Source of the DNA: Actinoallomurus bryophytorum
Lineage (GTDB): Bacteria; Actinomycetota; Actinomycetes; Streptosporangiales; Streptosporangiaceae
Assembly (NCBI RefSeq): GCF_006716425.1
Contig: NZ_VFOZ01000001.1
Location: 6,014,001 to 6,078,000 of the forward strand
Length of the DNA stretch: 64,000 nucleotides
Reading direction: 5' to 3'
The notes under the pieces were generated by a model. That model did not search any database, was not told where the DNA came from, and worked only from the letters and a program-made list of their open reading frames with translations. How positions within the stretch are numbered: position 1 is the stretch's first letter; the number at the start of each line of letters is the position of its first letter. Shown here one piece after another: positions 56,345 through 64,000 of the stretch. The position numbers were made by a program, and so were the translations under genes.

Positions 56345-58059
56345 CCACCCGGCGACTCCTCACGCATCCGTAAGGCCGGTGGGGCCTGCGACGGGGAGAT
56401 GCTGCGCGCCCGTACGTGCCCGATGCCCGTACGGGTGGCCAGCACGATGAGCCGGTCGCCCCGTACGAGGCGGTAGCCGGCCTGGGGCGCCCAGTCGAAG
56501 TGCGGGCCGCCCCGGCGGCCCAGCGCGAGCACCCGTGACTCGCCGGGCTGGTTGACGTCGCTCAGCGGGCGGCCCTCCAGCACCGAGCCCTGGGCGATGG
56601 GTACGTCGGCGATGAGCATCACCTTGCGGCCGACCGGGATGGTACCGATGATCAGGCGTTCCATCATGGCGGCGGCGAAGGCCGGCGCGGCGAGGAAGGA
56701 CACGCTGCGCGACACCGGGATGCGGAAGTTGCGGTGCACCCGGCCGGCCAGGTCGTCGTCGAAGAGCCGCAGCACGACCCGTACGTTGTCCTTCAGGTCG
56801 CGCGAGCTCAGCCCGGCCTCGAGGTTGGTGATGTCGTCACTCGTGACGGTGACGACCGCGCGGCAGGTGCTGACCCACGCGCTGCGCAGCGTCTCCTTGC
56901 GCGTGGCGTCGCCGATCACGAGCGGCAGCCCTTCGCGGCGGGCGAAGGGAACACCGACCGCGTCCTCGTTCATCTCGACGCACACGACGGGGACGCCGAG
57001 GTCGTTCAGCTGCGCCACCACGCGTAGCCCGACACCGCCGAGCCCGACGACCACGATGTGGCCGCTGATCGGCTCGCGCAGCTCCAGCGGGCCGGCGAGC
57101 CGGGCGCGGACCACCGCGTCGACGACCGCGGCCGTGACGGCCGGCACCAGGGCAAGGCTGGCGAGGGTCACCACGACCTGGATCAGCTTCGCCGGCCCTC
57201 CGAGTGAGGGTTCGGGGTCGGCGGCACCCGCGAGGTCGAGGAGGACGAGATAGACCGACTCGCTGAGGCCGTAGTGCGCGGCGATGCTCAGCAGCACCGT
57301 GCCGATGACGATCACGGCCAGGAGCGAGACCGCCACCTGCATCAGGCGGCGGTTGAGGATCAGCGCGAGGTTGCGCGTCAGCCCCGAGACCTGGCTCCGG
57401 TGCGGACGGTGGGACAGGAGCGGGTCGCGCGGGGTCTTGTCGGCGACGGCCAGCACCAGGTTGGCGCTCTCGTGCGGGTCGGGCAGCAGGCGCGGGTTGC
57501 CCTCCGAGCGCCGGGTGTCGGCCAGCCCGCAGATGATGCTGGTCGGCCGGTCGCTGCGGCGCGCGACATAGAGGGTGCGGCCGGCCACGCGTACGTGGCT
57601 GGGAGCCGGATCGCCGAGCGCCGCTGCCACGAACGACGGCGCGGCCATCGCGCCGTCGGACAGCACCGCGCAGTCGTTGAACAGGGTACGGATCCGCTGA
57701 CCCAGCGAGGTGTTCGACATCCGGATGACGAGCCGCGCGCCCGGGTTGAGCTCCTGCACCCGCAGCGCGGCGTGGATGTTGCCGACCTCGCTGTTGCCCA
57801 CGAGCGCGACCGCGCTGGCCGCCTCCGCGTTGACGTCGCGGAACGCCTCGTCGTTCAGCTCATGGGCCTCGTGCACCTTGACCCGGGGCAGCTCGGCGAT
57901 CTGCGGTCCGTGGTTGCGTTTCTTGGACGGCAGGATGACGGTGACGTCCTGCAGATAACGCGTGGCCAGCTCGTCGGCGAGCCGGAAGGCGAGGGGCGTG
58001 TCGCCGCAGACGACTAGGTGACCGCGCATCGTGCTGCGACGCCGGGGGACTGTCGGCAC
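56341..58059 (-). CDS. CASTOR/POLLUX-like TrkA-N ion-channel-related protein
   Basis: A 572-aa protein with two NAD-binding TrkA-N (RCK) domains: residues 12-140 (H-L-V-V-C-G-D-T-P-L-A-F-R-L) and about 330-450 (I-V-V-V-G-L-G-G-V-G-L-R-V, then I-G-D-A-T-R-K-E-T-L). Two or three transmembrane helices lie between them (about 235-325). The loop where a potassium filter (TVGYG) would sit reads L-A-G-A-A-D-P-E-P-S, so it is not a normal K+ channel. A C-terminal TrkA-C-like domain follows. GTG start; function unproven. Confidence 0.85.
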   Translation of the reverse strand: MPTVPRRRSTMRGHLVVCGDTPLAFRLADELATRYLQDVTVILPSKKRNHGPQIAELPRVKVHEAHELNDEAFRDVNAEAASAVALVGNSEVGNIHAALRVQELNPGARLVIRMSNTSLGQRIRTLFNDCAVLSDGAMAAPSFVAAALGDPAPSHVRVAGRTLYVARRSDRPTSIICGLADTRRSEGNPRLLPDPHESANLVLAVADKTPRDPLLSHRPHRSQVSGLTRNLALILNRRLMQVAVSLLAVIVIGTVLLSIAAHYGLSESVYLVLLDLAGAADPEPSLGGPAKLIQVVVTLASLALVPAVTAAVVDAVVRARLAGPLELREPISGHIVVVGLGGVGLRVVAQLNDLGVPVVCVEMNEDAVGVPFARREGLPLVIGDATRKETLRSAWVSTCRAVVTVTSDDITNLEAGLSSRDLKDNVRVVLRLFDDDLAGRVHRNFRIPVSRSVSFLAAPAFAAAMMERLIIGTIPVGRKVMLIADVPIAQGSVLEGRPLSDVNQPGESRVLALGRRGGPHFDWAPQAGYRLVRGDRLIVLATRTGIGHVRARSISPSQAPPALRMREESPGG

Positions 58060-58201
58060 GTCGTGATCCTAATCCGCCGATCCCCCGCGCTGCGTGTCGT
58101 GTGAGGCTCCACCGCATGTGAGGACGCTCTCAAAGCGGCTCCGATGCGCTCGAAGACGACCCGGGCCGTCCCCTCGGCGGCCGTGCGTTCGTCATCTGGG
58201 T

Positions 58202-58786
58202 ATGAGCGACAACCACGGCACCGCATCCCTGAAGACAACGAACGTCGCGATCCCGGACTATCTGACCGGCACCTGGAAGGCCGACCCGGTGCACTCCGAG
58301 ATCGCCTTCTCCGCCCATCACCTCATGGTCAGCAAGATCCGTGGCCGGTTCACCGGCTACGACGTCACGATCGTCACGAGCGAGGACCCGCTGACCTCGT
58401 CGGTCACCGCGACGATCGACCTCGCGTCCATCGACACCGGCTACCGATCCCGTGACGACCACCTCCGCTCCGCCGACTACCTCGAGGTCGAGCGGTACCC
58501 GACGATGGGCTACCGCTCCACCGGCATCCGCCGGACCGGCGACGGCTGGGCCGTCGACGGTGACCTGACGTTGCACGGCGTCACCCGGCAGGTGCCGCTG
58601 GCCGTCGAGGTGAACGGGTTCACCCCGGACCCGTTCGGCGGGCAGCGGGCCGGCTTCTCCGCGACCACGCGGATCGACCGGCGCGACTTCGGCATCGACC
58701 TCGTCCTCCCGCTGGACGGCGGTGGCGTCGTGGTCGGCGACAAGGTGTCGATCAGCCTCGAGATCCAGGCCGTCCTCCAGAAGTGA
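58202..58786 (+). CDS. YceI family lipid-binding protein
   Basis: A 194-aa YceI lipocalin-like barrel: G-T-W-K-A-D-P-V-H-S-E-I-A-F-S-A-H-H, K-I-R-G-R-F-T-G-Y, Y-R-S-R-D-D-H-L-R-S-A-D-Y-L-E-V-E-R-Y-P and L-T-L-H-G-V-T. The family binds isoprenoids. There is no signal peptide, so it is cytoplasmic here. The SnoaL gene follows 35 bp later and may be co-transcribed. Confidence 0.95.
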   Translation: MSDNHGTASLKTTNVAIPDYLTGTWKADPVHSEIAFSAHHLMVSKIRGRFTGYDVTIVTSEDPLTSSVTATIDLASIDTGYRSRDDHLRSADYLEVERYPTMGYRSTGIRRTGDGWAVDGDLTLHGVTRQVPLAVEVNGFTPDPFGGQRAGFSATTRIDRRDFGIDLVLPLDGGGVVVGDKVSISLEIQAVLQK

Positions 58787-58821
58787 TCCGGCCGTTTCGT
58801 AGCGAACCGAGAAGAGGCCAC

Positions 58822-59277
58822 GTGTCAACAGCACAGGCGACAAGCAACAAGGCGAAGTTCGGCCGCCTCCATGACGCCGCGAACAGCGGCGACGTGGAGG
58901 TCATCTCAAGGACGATCGACGAGGTCGTCGCCCCGGACGTGGTGATCCGCACACCGTTGCCGACCGACGCCACAGGGGCGGCGGCGCTCAAACAGGTCTG
59001 GGCGACGCTCCTTCGCGCGTTCCCCGACCTTCACGTCGCGGTCGAGGATGTGATCGCGGAGGGGGACAAGGTCGTCTGCAGGAACACGGTCACCGGAACC
59101 CATCAGGGCGAGTACATGGGCCGTCCGCCGACCGGCCGGTCCATCACGTACAACGAGATCCTCATCTCCCGCTTCGCGGACGGCCGGATCGCCGAGACCT
59201 GGGGGATCGTGGACGTCCTGTCGCAGCTGCGGCAGCTCGGCGCGGTTCCCGAAGATCCGGGGGACAAGGTCGGGTAG
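58822..59277 (+). CDS. SnoaL-like ester cyclase/NTF2-fold protein
   Basis: The product (151 aa) has the SnoaL polyketide-cyclase fold: F-P-D-L-H-V-A-V-E-D-V-I-A-E-G-D-K-V, T-G-T-H-Q-G-E-Y-M-G-R-P-P-T-G and I-S-R-F-A-D-G-R-I-A-E-T-W. The GTG at 58822 follows GAGAAGAGG. Such free-standing copies act on diverse small molecules; none is predicted. Confidence 0.9.
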   Translation: MSTAQATSNKAKFGRLHDAANSGDVEVISRTIDEVVAPDVVIRTPLPTDATGAAALKQVWATLLRAFPDLHVAVEDVIAEGDKVVCRNTVTGTHQGEYMGRPPTGRSITYNEILISRFADGRIAETWGIVDVLSQLRQLGAVPEDPGDKVG

Positions 59278-59360
59278 CCGCCTGGCCTCGGCGCCGGCTG
59301 ATCCTGGCGGTCCTGGCCACGGTCGCGTTCGAAGGAGGGCTCCGCGACGGCGGCCAGGTC

Positions 59361-60560
59361 TCAGAAGTCGGCGTGCTTGCCCGTGTAGATGTCCGCGAAC
59401 GCCGCCGCGGCCGTCTTGGACTTCAGCAGCCGCCGCAGGCGTGCCTCGGTGAGGCGGGTCTGGAACGGGTCGGCCGTTGCGGTCACGGTCGGCCCGTGGA
59501 AGATCTCCGAGAGCCACTGGGAGAACTCCTGGTACTGCCAGATCCTCTCCAGGCAGGCATCGGAATATCCGGCCAGTTTCGCGTCGTCGCCCTCGTAGTG
59601 CGCGGCGATGGCGGAGGCGAGCAGCAAGGCGTCATTGATCGCGAGGTTCATGCCCTTGGCCGCGATGGGCGCGACCAGGTGCGCCGATTCGCCGGCCAGG
59701 TGGAGCCGGCCGCGCGACAGGGGTTCGACGACATAGTTCCGCATGTCGAGAACCCGCTTTTCGATCAGCGCCCCGAGAGCGATTGGGCCGCCCGGAATTT
59801 CCAGGCGGATGCGCAGTTCTTCGTGCACCCGTTCCTCTGGCCAGTTCGCCTCGGAGTCGCCCGGCGGGCACTGGAGATAGAAACGCGTGACGTCCGGGCC
59901 GCGCGCCATATGGGCGGCGAAACCGCGCGGATGGATGCCGAAGATCACCCCGGTCGCGGACGGTGGAGCCTCGGCCAGCAGGGCGAGCCAGCCGATGCCG
60001 TAGTCGTGCGAGGCGAGGAGCGCGTTCCCCGCGGTGAGATAGCCGCGGGAGACGCCCCGCGCGCCGTCGCAGCCGGCGATGAAGTCGCACTCGACGCGGT
60101 GCGGCAGACCGGTCTCGGAGTCCTCGTAGGTGACCGCGGGATGGTCGGTGTCCACATCGTGAAGGCGGACGTCGCGTACGCCGAAGCGCACGTCGCCGCC
60201 CTGGTCGGTGTGGAGTCCGACCAGGTCCGTGACCAGATACTGCTGCGGGTAGACGAAGTGCCGGTGACCGGCGAGCTCGCCGTAGTTCATGATGTGACGC
60301 GCGCCGTTGAACCGGAACTCGAAGGAACCCTGGATCTCGGCCTTCTCCAGGAGCCGGTCGGCCAGGCCGTGGCGCTCCAGCGCGCGTACGGCCCATTCCT
60401 CGATGAATCCCGCACGCGGACGCTGCTCGATGAAGGCGCGGCTCTCCTCCTCCAGGAGCACGCACGCGATTCCCCCGACGCGCAGCAGATTGGCGAGCGT
60501 CAGTCCGGCGGGCCCGGCACCGACGATGACGACCTGTGTACGGCGGGGGGAATTCGTCAT
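59361..60560 (-). CDS. pobA: 4-hydroxybenzoate 3-monooxygenase
   Basis: A 399-aa flavoprotein hydroxylase converting 4-hydroxybenzoate to protocatechuate. FAD loop G-A-G-P-A-G-L-T-L-A-N-L-L (about 12-24), the D-G motif F-I-A-G-C-D-G-A-R-G-V-S-R, and the second FAD motif L-A-G-E-S-A-H-L-V-A-P, where the usual GD is GE. Length and the R-P-R-A-G-F-I-E-E-W segment fit PobA. No protocatechuate genes are next to it, so the ring-cleavage pathway must be elsewhere. Confidence 0.92.
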   Translation of the reverse strand: MTNSPRRTQVVIVGAGPAGLTLANLLRVGGIACVLLEEESRAFIEQRPRAGFIEEWAVRALERHGLADRLLEKAEIQGSFEFRFNGARHIMNYGELAGHRHFVYPQQYLVTDLVGLHTDQGGDVRFGVRDVRLHDVDTDHPAVTYEDSETGLPHRVECDFIAGCDGARGVSRGYLTAGNALLASHDYGIGWLALLAEAPPSATGVIFGIHPRGFAAHMARGPDVTRFYLQCPPGDSEANWPEERVHEELRIRLEIPGGPIALGALIEKRVLDMRNYVVEPLSRGRLHLAGESAHLVAPIAAKGMNLAINDALLLASAIAAHYEGDDAKLAGYSDACLERIWQYQEFSQWLSEIFHGPTVTATADPFQTRLTEARLRRLLKSKTAAAAFADIYTGKHADF

Positions 60561-60568
60561 GACCCTGT

Positions 60569-60640
60569 TTAACAGATGACGGATTCCAGGGAACTAACGA
60601 TTGCGACGCACTCATCGAGGGCGTCACCGGCGATACGGCT
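60569..60640 (-). pseudogene. 3' relic of a second Gfo/Idh oxidoreductase gene
   Basis: Read leftwards, the frame ending TAA at 60569 gives A-G-D-A-L-D-E-C-V-A-I-V-S-S-L-E-S-V-I-C. It aligns with the end of the adjacent gene, P-V-M-P-L-D-E-S-I-A-I-V-R-A-L-E-A-I-V-S. Over 45 bases the DNA is roughly two-thirds identical. It sits between that gene and pobA and has no 5' part. Confidence 0.55.
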
Positions 60641-60659
60641 GGACTTATTTCGGCGTGCG

Positions 60660-61628
60660 CTACGCGGACGGCTGGGAGACGATCGCCTCGAGGGCGCGGA
60701 CGATCGCGATGCTCTCGTCGAGGGGCATTACCGGCGACTCGGTGAGGCCGGCGTCGATGCAGCGCGCGACCTCTTGGGCCTCGTAGGTGAAGCCGTGGCC
60801 GGCGATCTCGACATGGTGGGTCTCCGGCTCGGCGCCGTCGCGGTGCACGGTCATCGTCTCCGGGTGCCAGAACGGCCCGGCCACGTCGATCCAGCCGTTC
60901 GTGCCGACGACGGTGGCCGTCTGAGGGGACCTGGCGAAGAACCCGCAGTGCAGGAGCGCCACCGCCCCCGAGTCGTACCCGAACACGATGCCCGTGTTGG
61001 CGTCCACTCCCGTCGGCGCGGGTACGGCGACCGCCTCGACCGTGGCCGGTTCGCCGAGCAGCATCCAGGCGAAGGACACCGGGTAGACGCCCAGGTCCAG
61101 CACGGCACCGCCGGCCAGGTCAGGCGACCACAGCCGGTGCGCCGGGTCGAACTCCGCGTTCTCGGAGAAGTCGGCGTACACCGCCTTGACGTCGCCGATC
61201 GCGCCCTCGGCCACCAGGTCGCGCAGGCGGGCGACGAGCGGGTTGAACCGCGTCCACATCCCCTCCATCGCGAACAGCCCGCGCTCCCGCGCGAGGGCGG
61301 TCAGGTCCTCGGCCTCGGCCGCCGTCGGGGTGAAGGGCTTCTCCACGAGTACGGCGCGGCCCGCCTCCAGGCAGGTACGGGCGGCGGAGTGGTGCGCGCT
61401 GTGCGGTGTCGCGACGTAGATGACGTCGATGGCCTCGTCCGCGGCGAGCTCGGCGTAGGAACCGTACGCGCGGGCGATGTCATAGCGGCCGGCGAACTTC
61501 TCGGCCGTCTCCGGAGCGCGGGACCCGACGGCCCTCACCTCGTGCCCCTCGTGCCCGAGGAGGAGCAGATCCTCGGTGAACGTACGCGCGATGCCACCGG
61601 TACCCAGGATTCCCCACCGAATCGTCAT
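60660..61628 (-). CDS. Gfo/Idh/MocA family oxidoreductase
   Basis: A 322-aa NAD(P)-dependent dehydrogenase: G-I-L-G-T-G-G-I-A-R-T-F (residues 6-17), V-A-T-P-H-S-A-H-H, V-E-K-P-F-T-P-T-A-A-E (catalytic Lys about 94) and D-L-G-V-Y-P-V-S (about 175). It resembles trans-1,2-dihydrobenzene-1,2-diol dehydrogenase and glucose-fructose-type enzymes. The substrate is unknown. Confidence 0.92.
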   Translation of the reverse strand: MTIRWGILGTGGIARTFTEDLLLLGHEGHEVRAVGSRAPETAEKFAGRYDIARAYGSYAELAADEAIDVIYVATPHSAHHSAARTCLEAGRAVLVEKPFTPTAAEAEDLTALARERGLFAMEGMWTRFNPLVARLRDLVAEGAIGDVKAVYADFSENAEFDPAHRLWSPDLAGGAVLDLGVYPVSFAWMLLGEPATVEAVAVPAPTGVDANTGIVFGYDSGAVALLHCGFFARSPQTATVVGTNGWIDVAGPFWHPETMTVHRDGAEPETHHVEIAGHGFTYEAQEVARCIDAGLTESPVMPLDESIAIVRALEAIVSQPSA

Positions 61629-61859
61629 GAGCCGGATCGTACGGGGCTTATGTACCTGCTCGGGACCTTTTCGGGCCCGTGACCTGCACCACTTCGCGCC
61701 TCGGCGGAGGCGGGCAGAGCCTGCTCCCGGGTTCTGGAGGGCCCGCCGCCGAGCTCATGACGGAGACGTGAGGTCTGGTCGGTCACGACCAGTCGGCAGG
61801 CCGCCGGTCGTCGGCGACGACGAACTTTTCGAGCGGCGATGTCCTTAGCATCACTGCCC

Positions 61860-63248
61860 ATGGGCGACCTTGACGAGATTCAGGCCTGGCTTGGTGAGCA
61901 GCTTCCACGGTTGCTCGTGGAGCACCATGTTCCGGGCGCGGCGTGGGCTGTTCTGCGGGGCGACCAGGTGGTCGACGGGGCGGCCGGGTTGCTCAGCAAG
62001 GCGACCGGAGTGGAGGCGACCGCGGATTCGGTCTTTCAGATCGGGTCGGTCACCAAGCTCTGGACCAGCACGTTGGTGATGCAGCTGGCCGACGGGGGCA
62101 TAGTCGACATCGACCGGCCGGTGCGCGACTATCTGACGGAATTTCGCATCGCCGACGACGAGGCGGCCGGCCGGATCACCGTCCGGCAGTTGCTCGCCCA
62201 CACCGCCGGGTTCGAGGGGGACATCTTCACCGACACCGGGGTGGGCGACGACTGTCTCGAGAAGTACGTCGCGACCCTGCACGACGTGCCGCAGCTGTTC
62301 CCGCCCGGCGAGCAGTTCTCCTACAACAACGCCGGCTACTGCGTGCTCGGCCGGCTCGTCGAGGTGCTACGCGGGCAGCCGTACGACGCGTGCCTGCGCG
62401 AGCACCTCATCGCGCCGCTGGGGCTCACCCACACCGCCACGAGCCCCTACGAGGCGATCATGTACCGCGCCGCGATGGGCCACATCGAGCTGGAACCGGG
62501 TGCCGGCTACGTACCGGCACCCGTATGGGCCATGGCGCGGTCGAACGCCCCGGCCGGCTCGATGCTCGCGATGCGGCCGCGGGACCTGGTCACCTTCGCG
62601 CGGATGCATCTCGAGGACGGCCGTACGGCCGACGGCACCCAGGTGCTGGCCCCGGGGACCGCCGCCCGGATGCACGACCGGCAGGTCGACCTGCCCGAAC
62701 TCGGACTCATGGGGACGTCGTGGGGTCTCGGTTTCGAGCGGTTCGACACGCCGGCCGGCACGATCATCGGTCACGACGGCAACACCATCGGGCAGGGCGC
62801 CTTCCTGCGGATGGTCCCCGAGGCCGGGCTGGCCGTCGCGCTGCTGACCAACGGCGGCGACGTCATCTCGCTCTACCGCGACGTCGTGGGTCACATTCTC
62901 GGTGAGCTCACCGACGTCGGTCTGCCCGCCCTCCCCGCCCCGCCCGCCGAGCCCCGGCCGATCGACGCCGAGCGGTACGTCGGCACCTACTCGGCTCAGG
63001 TCTTCGACCTCACCGTCAGCCAGGACAGTGATCAGCGGATCTGGATCGAGCAGATCCCCAAGGGTCTCCTCGTGGAGATGGGCGGGCGCACCGAACGTAC
63101 CGAGCTCGTCCACTACCGCGACGACATGCTGATTCCGGTCCAAGCCGACCGCGGCATGCACATGCCGCACGCGTTCCTGGGCGACGACGGCACCGGCCAC
63201 GCGCTGTATCTGCACCTGGGCCGCGCGGTCCGCCGCGCCGGCGCCTGA
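61860..63248 (+). CDS. Serine hydrolase, beta-lactamase/class C family
   Basis: A 462-aa penicillin-binding-like esterase: S63-V-T-K66 catalytic motif, Y-N-N-A-G-Y as the YxN motif (about 155), H-D-G near residue 300 as the KTG equivalent, and a C-terminal lipocalin-like domain (Y-V-G-T-Y-S, from about 378). No signal peptide is seen, so it is probably cytoplasmic. I chose the ATG at 61860, 7 bp after a -10-like TAGCAT, suggesting a leaderless message; an ATG at 61839 is the alternative. Confidence 0.9.
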   Translation: MGDLDEIQAWLGEQLPRLLVEHHVPGAAWAVLRGDQVVDGAAGLLSKATGVEATADSVFQIGSVTKLWTSTLVMQLADGGIVDIDRPVRDYLTEFRIADDEAAGRITVRQLLAHTAGFEGDIFTDTGVGDDCLEKYVATLHDVPQLFPPGEQFSYNNAGYCVLGRLVEVLRGQPYDACLREHLIAPLGLTHTATSPYEAIMYRAAMGHIELEPGAGYVPAPVWAMARSNAPAGSMLAMRPRDLVTFARMHLEDGRTADGTQVLAPGTAARMHDRQVDLPELGLMGTSWGLGFERFDTPAGTIIGHDGNTIGQGAFLRMVPEAGLAVALLTNGGDVISLYRDVVGHILGELTDVGLPALPAPPAEPRPIDAERYVGTYSAQVFDLTVSQDSDQRIWIEQIPKGLLVEMGGRTERTELVHYRDDMLIPVQADRGMHMPHAFLGDDGTGHALYLHLGRAVRRAGA

Positions 63249-63268
63249 CCACCCGACTCCTGCCGGGC

Positions 63269-63301
63269 GCCGCCGCGGGCCATGACCCCGTGGCCGGCGG
63301 C
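63269..63301 (+). terminator. Terminator after the serine hydrolase gene
   Basis: Bulged GC hairpin GCCGCC-(gcg)-GGCCA / TGGCC-GGCGGC, 20 bp after the stop. Confidence 0.55.
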
Positions 63302-63322
63302 CCGAGCCGGTACCTTCGTCCG

Positions 63323-63982
63323 ATGCCCACCCGCCGCGCACGAACGCCCGTGCCACCGAAGCTGCCGGCAGAGCTGGTCCCCGCCCGGCTCTCCTCGCTC
63401 ACCGACGACGGCGTCTACCTGTCCCAGGAGTTCGGCGGAAGCGTCGAGGCCGGGACCCGCGCGGAGGATGTCGACGTCGAACGCTGCCGTTTCGACACCG
63501 CCGGGCTCGCCGGTGCGGTGCTGCGGCGGGGGAGCTTCTCCGACGTCGAGTTCCTCGGCTGCGATCTGGCGAACATCGAGGTCGTCGACGGAATGGTGAC
63601 CAACGCCCTCCTGGACCGCTGCCGCCTGACCGGGGCGAAATGGACCGGCTGTACGTTCCGCGACGTCGTGTTCGCCGGGTGCCGCGGCGACCTGAGCCGT
63701 TTCCGCATGAGCCGGTTCCGCAACGTGGTGTTCCGCGACTGCAACCTCACCGAGGCGGACTTCCAGGGGGCGGAGTTCACCGGGTGCCGGTTCGAGGACT
63801 GCCGGATGCAGGGCGTGCAGTTCAGCCAGGCGAAGATGCTGGGCACGACGGTCTTTTCCGGATGCGACCTGTGGGGGATCGGCGGCGTCGAGAGTCTGCG
63901 CGGTTCCACGGTGAAGAGCGCCGACGCGCAGAGCCTGTTGCACACTCTGGCCTCGGCGCTGGGAATCACGGTCGAGGAGTGA
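63323..63982 (+). CDS. Pentapeptide-repeat protein
   Basis: A 219-aa protein. From about residue 45 it carries imperfect A(D/N)LXX-type repeats (C-R-F-D-T-A-G-L, F-L-G-C-D-L-A-N, L-D-R-C-R-L-T-G, F-R-D-C-N-L-T-E-A-D-F-Q-G-A-E-F) forming a right-handed quadrilateral beta-helix. Some such proteins mimic DNA and protect gyrase, but most are uncharacterised. TACCTT 6 bp before the ATG suggests a leaderless start; the helical C-terminus ends L-A-S-A-L-G-I. Confidence 0.9.
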   Translation: MPTRRARTPVPPKLPAELVPARLSSLTDDGVYLSQEFGGSVEAGTRAEDVDVERCRFDTAGLAGAVLRRGSFSDVEFLGCDLANIEVVDGMVTNALLDRCRLTGAKWTGCTFRDVVFAGCRGDLSRFRMSRFRNVVFRDCNLTEADFQGAEFTGCRFEDCRMQGVQFSQAKMLGTTVFSGCDLWGIGGVESLRGSTVKSADAQSLLHTLASALGITVEE

Positions 63983-64000
63983 GAATCGGGTAACCGCGGG

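Noticed and set aside
1-64000. CRISPR arrays, tRNA or rRNA genes, complete insertion sequences, att sites
   Set aside because: No regularly spaced repeats, cloverleaf-like sequences, transposase motifs or flanking direct repeats were seen by eye; a dedicated search (tRNAscan, CRISPR finder) would settle it.

Overview
This is a high-GC actinomycete chromosome segment. GC is about 70% with strong G/C bias at third codon positions, GTG starts are frequent, ATGA/GTGA overlaps are common, and lon carries a HspR-type HAIR operator. The gene types (LCP protein, deazaflavin oxidoreductase, HTH-citrate synthase, many TetR/SDR pairs) suggest the Streptosporangiales (Thermomonosporaceae-like). That placement is inference. 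No tRNA, rRNA, CRISPR array, prophage or intact insertion sequence was seen.

0-16 kb: a three-gene cobalt-type nitrile hydratase/thiocyanate hydrolase-like enzyme with its beta subunit split in two; an LCP cell-wall ligase and a 50-residue protein; DUF72, glutathione peroxidase and a LOG-like protein; an SDR, an O6-methylguanine methyltransferase and a citrate-synthase-fold protein with a helix-turn-helix; small membrane proteins; an ArsR/AHSA1/RibD-like unit; a MarR-GNAT fusion; a methyltransferase and an epimerase; and a TetR-controlled unit of DUF4267 plus a 40-residue peptide not previously called as a gene here.

16-29 kb: an MFS remnant, an SDR/XRE divergent pair, an MFS transporter behind a SnoaL-type ECF sigma factor with a divergent SnoaL protein, a YtrA-type GntR/ABC operon ending in a decapitated HAAS-type membrane gene, lon, a proline-rich membrane protein, a deazaflavin oxidoreductase and an epimerase.

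29-37 kb: a decayed ectoine locus (ectA intact; ectB internally deleted, truncated and joined to the tail of an ehuA-like ATPase with a nonsense codon; no ectC), a lipoprotein hydrolase, a MHYT sensor, a response-regulator relic, a TetR/quinone-reductase pair with a 26-bp perfect palindrome, and an MGT-type glycosyltransferase.

37-47.6 kb: a myo-inositol catabolic operon. A GntR regulator diverges from iolG-iolE-iolC-aldolase-iolB-iolD, all chained by 4-bp stop/start overlaps, followed by a sugar ABC transporter (lipoprotein, permease, single ATPase). Together they import inositol, oxidise it to inosose and carry it through dehydration, ring hydrolysis, isomerisation and phosphorylation to aldol cleavage. 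iolA is absent from the window.

47.6-64 kb: TetR/hemerythrin, a secreted GH31 glycosidase, a methyltransferase, a TetR/SDR pair with duplicated operators, a novel lipoprotein convergent with a TrkA-N ion-channel-like protein, YceI, a SnoaL protein, PobA, a Gfo/Idh oxidoreductase with a 3' relic of a second copy, a serine hydrolase and a pentapeptide-repeat protein.
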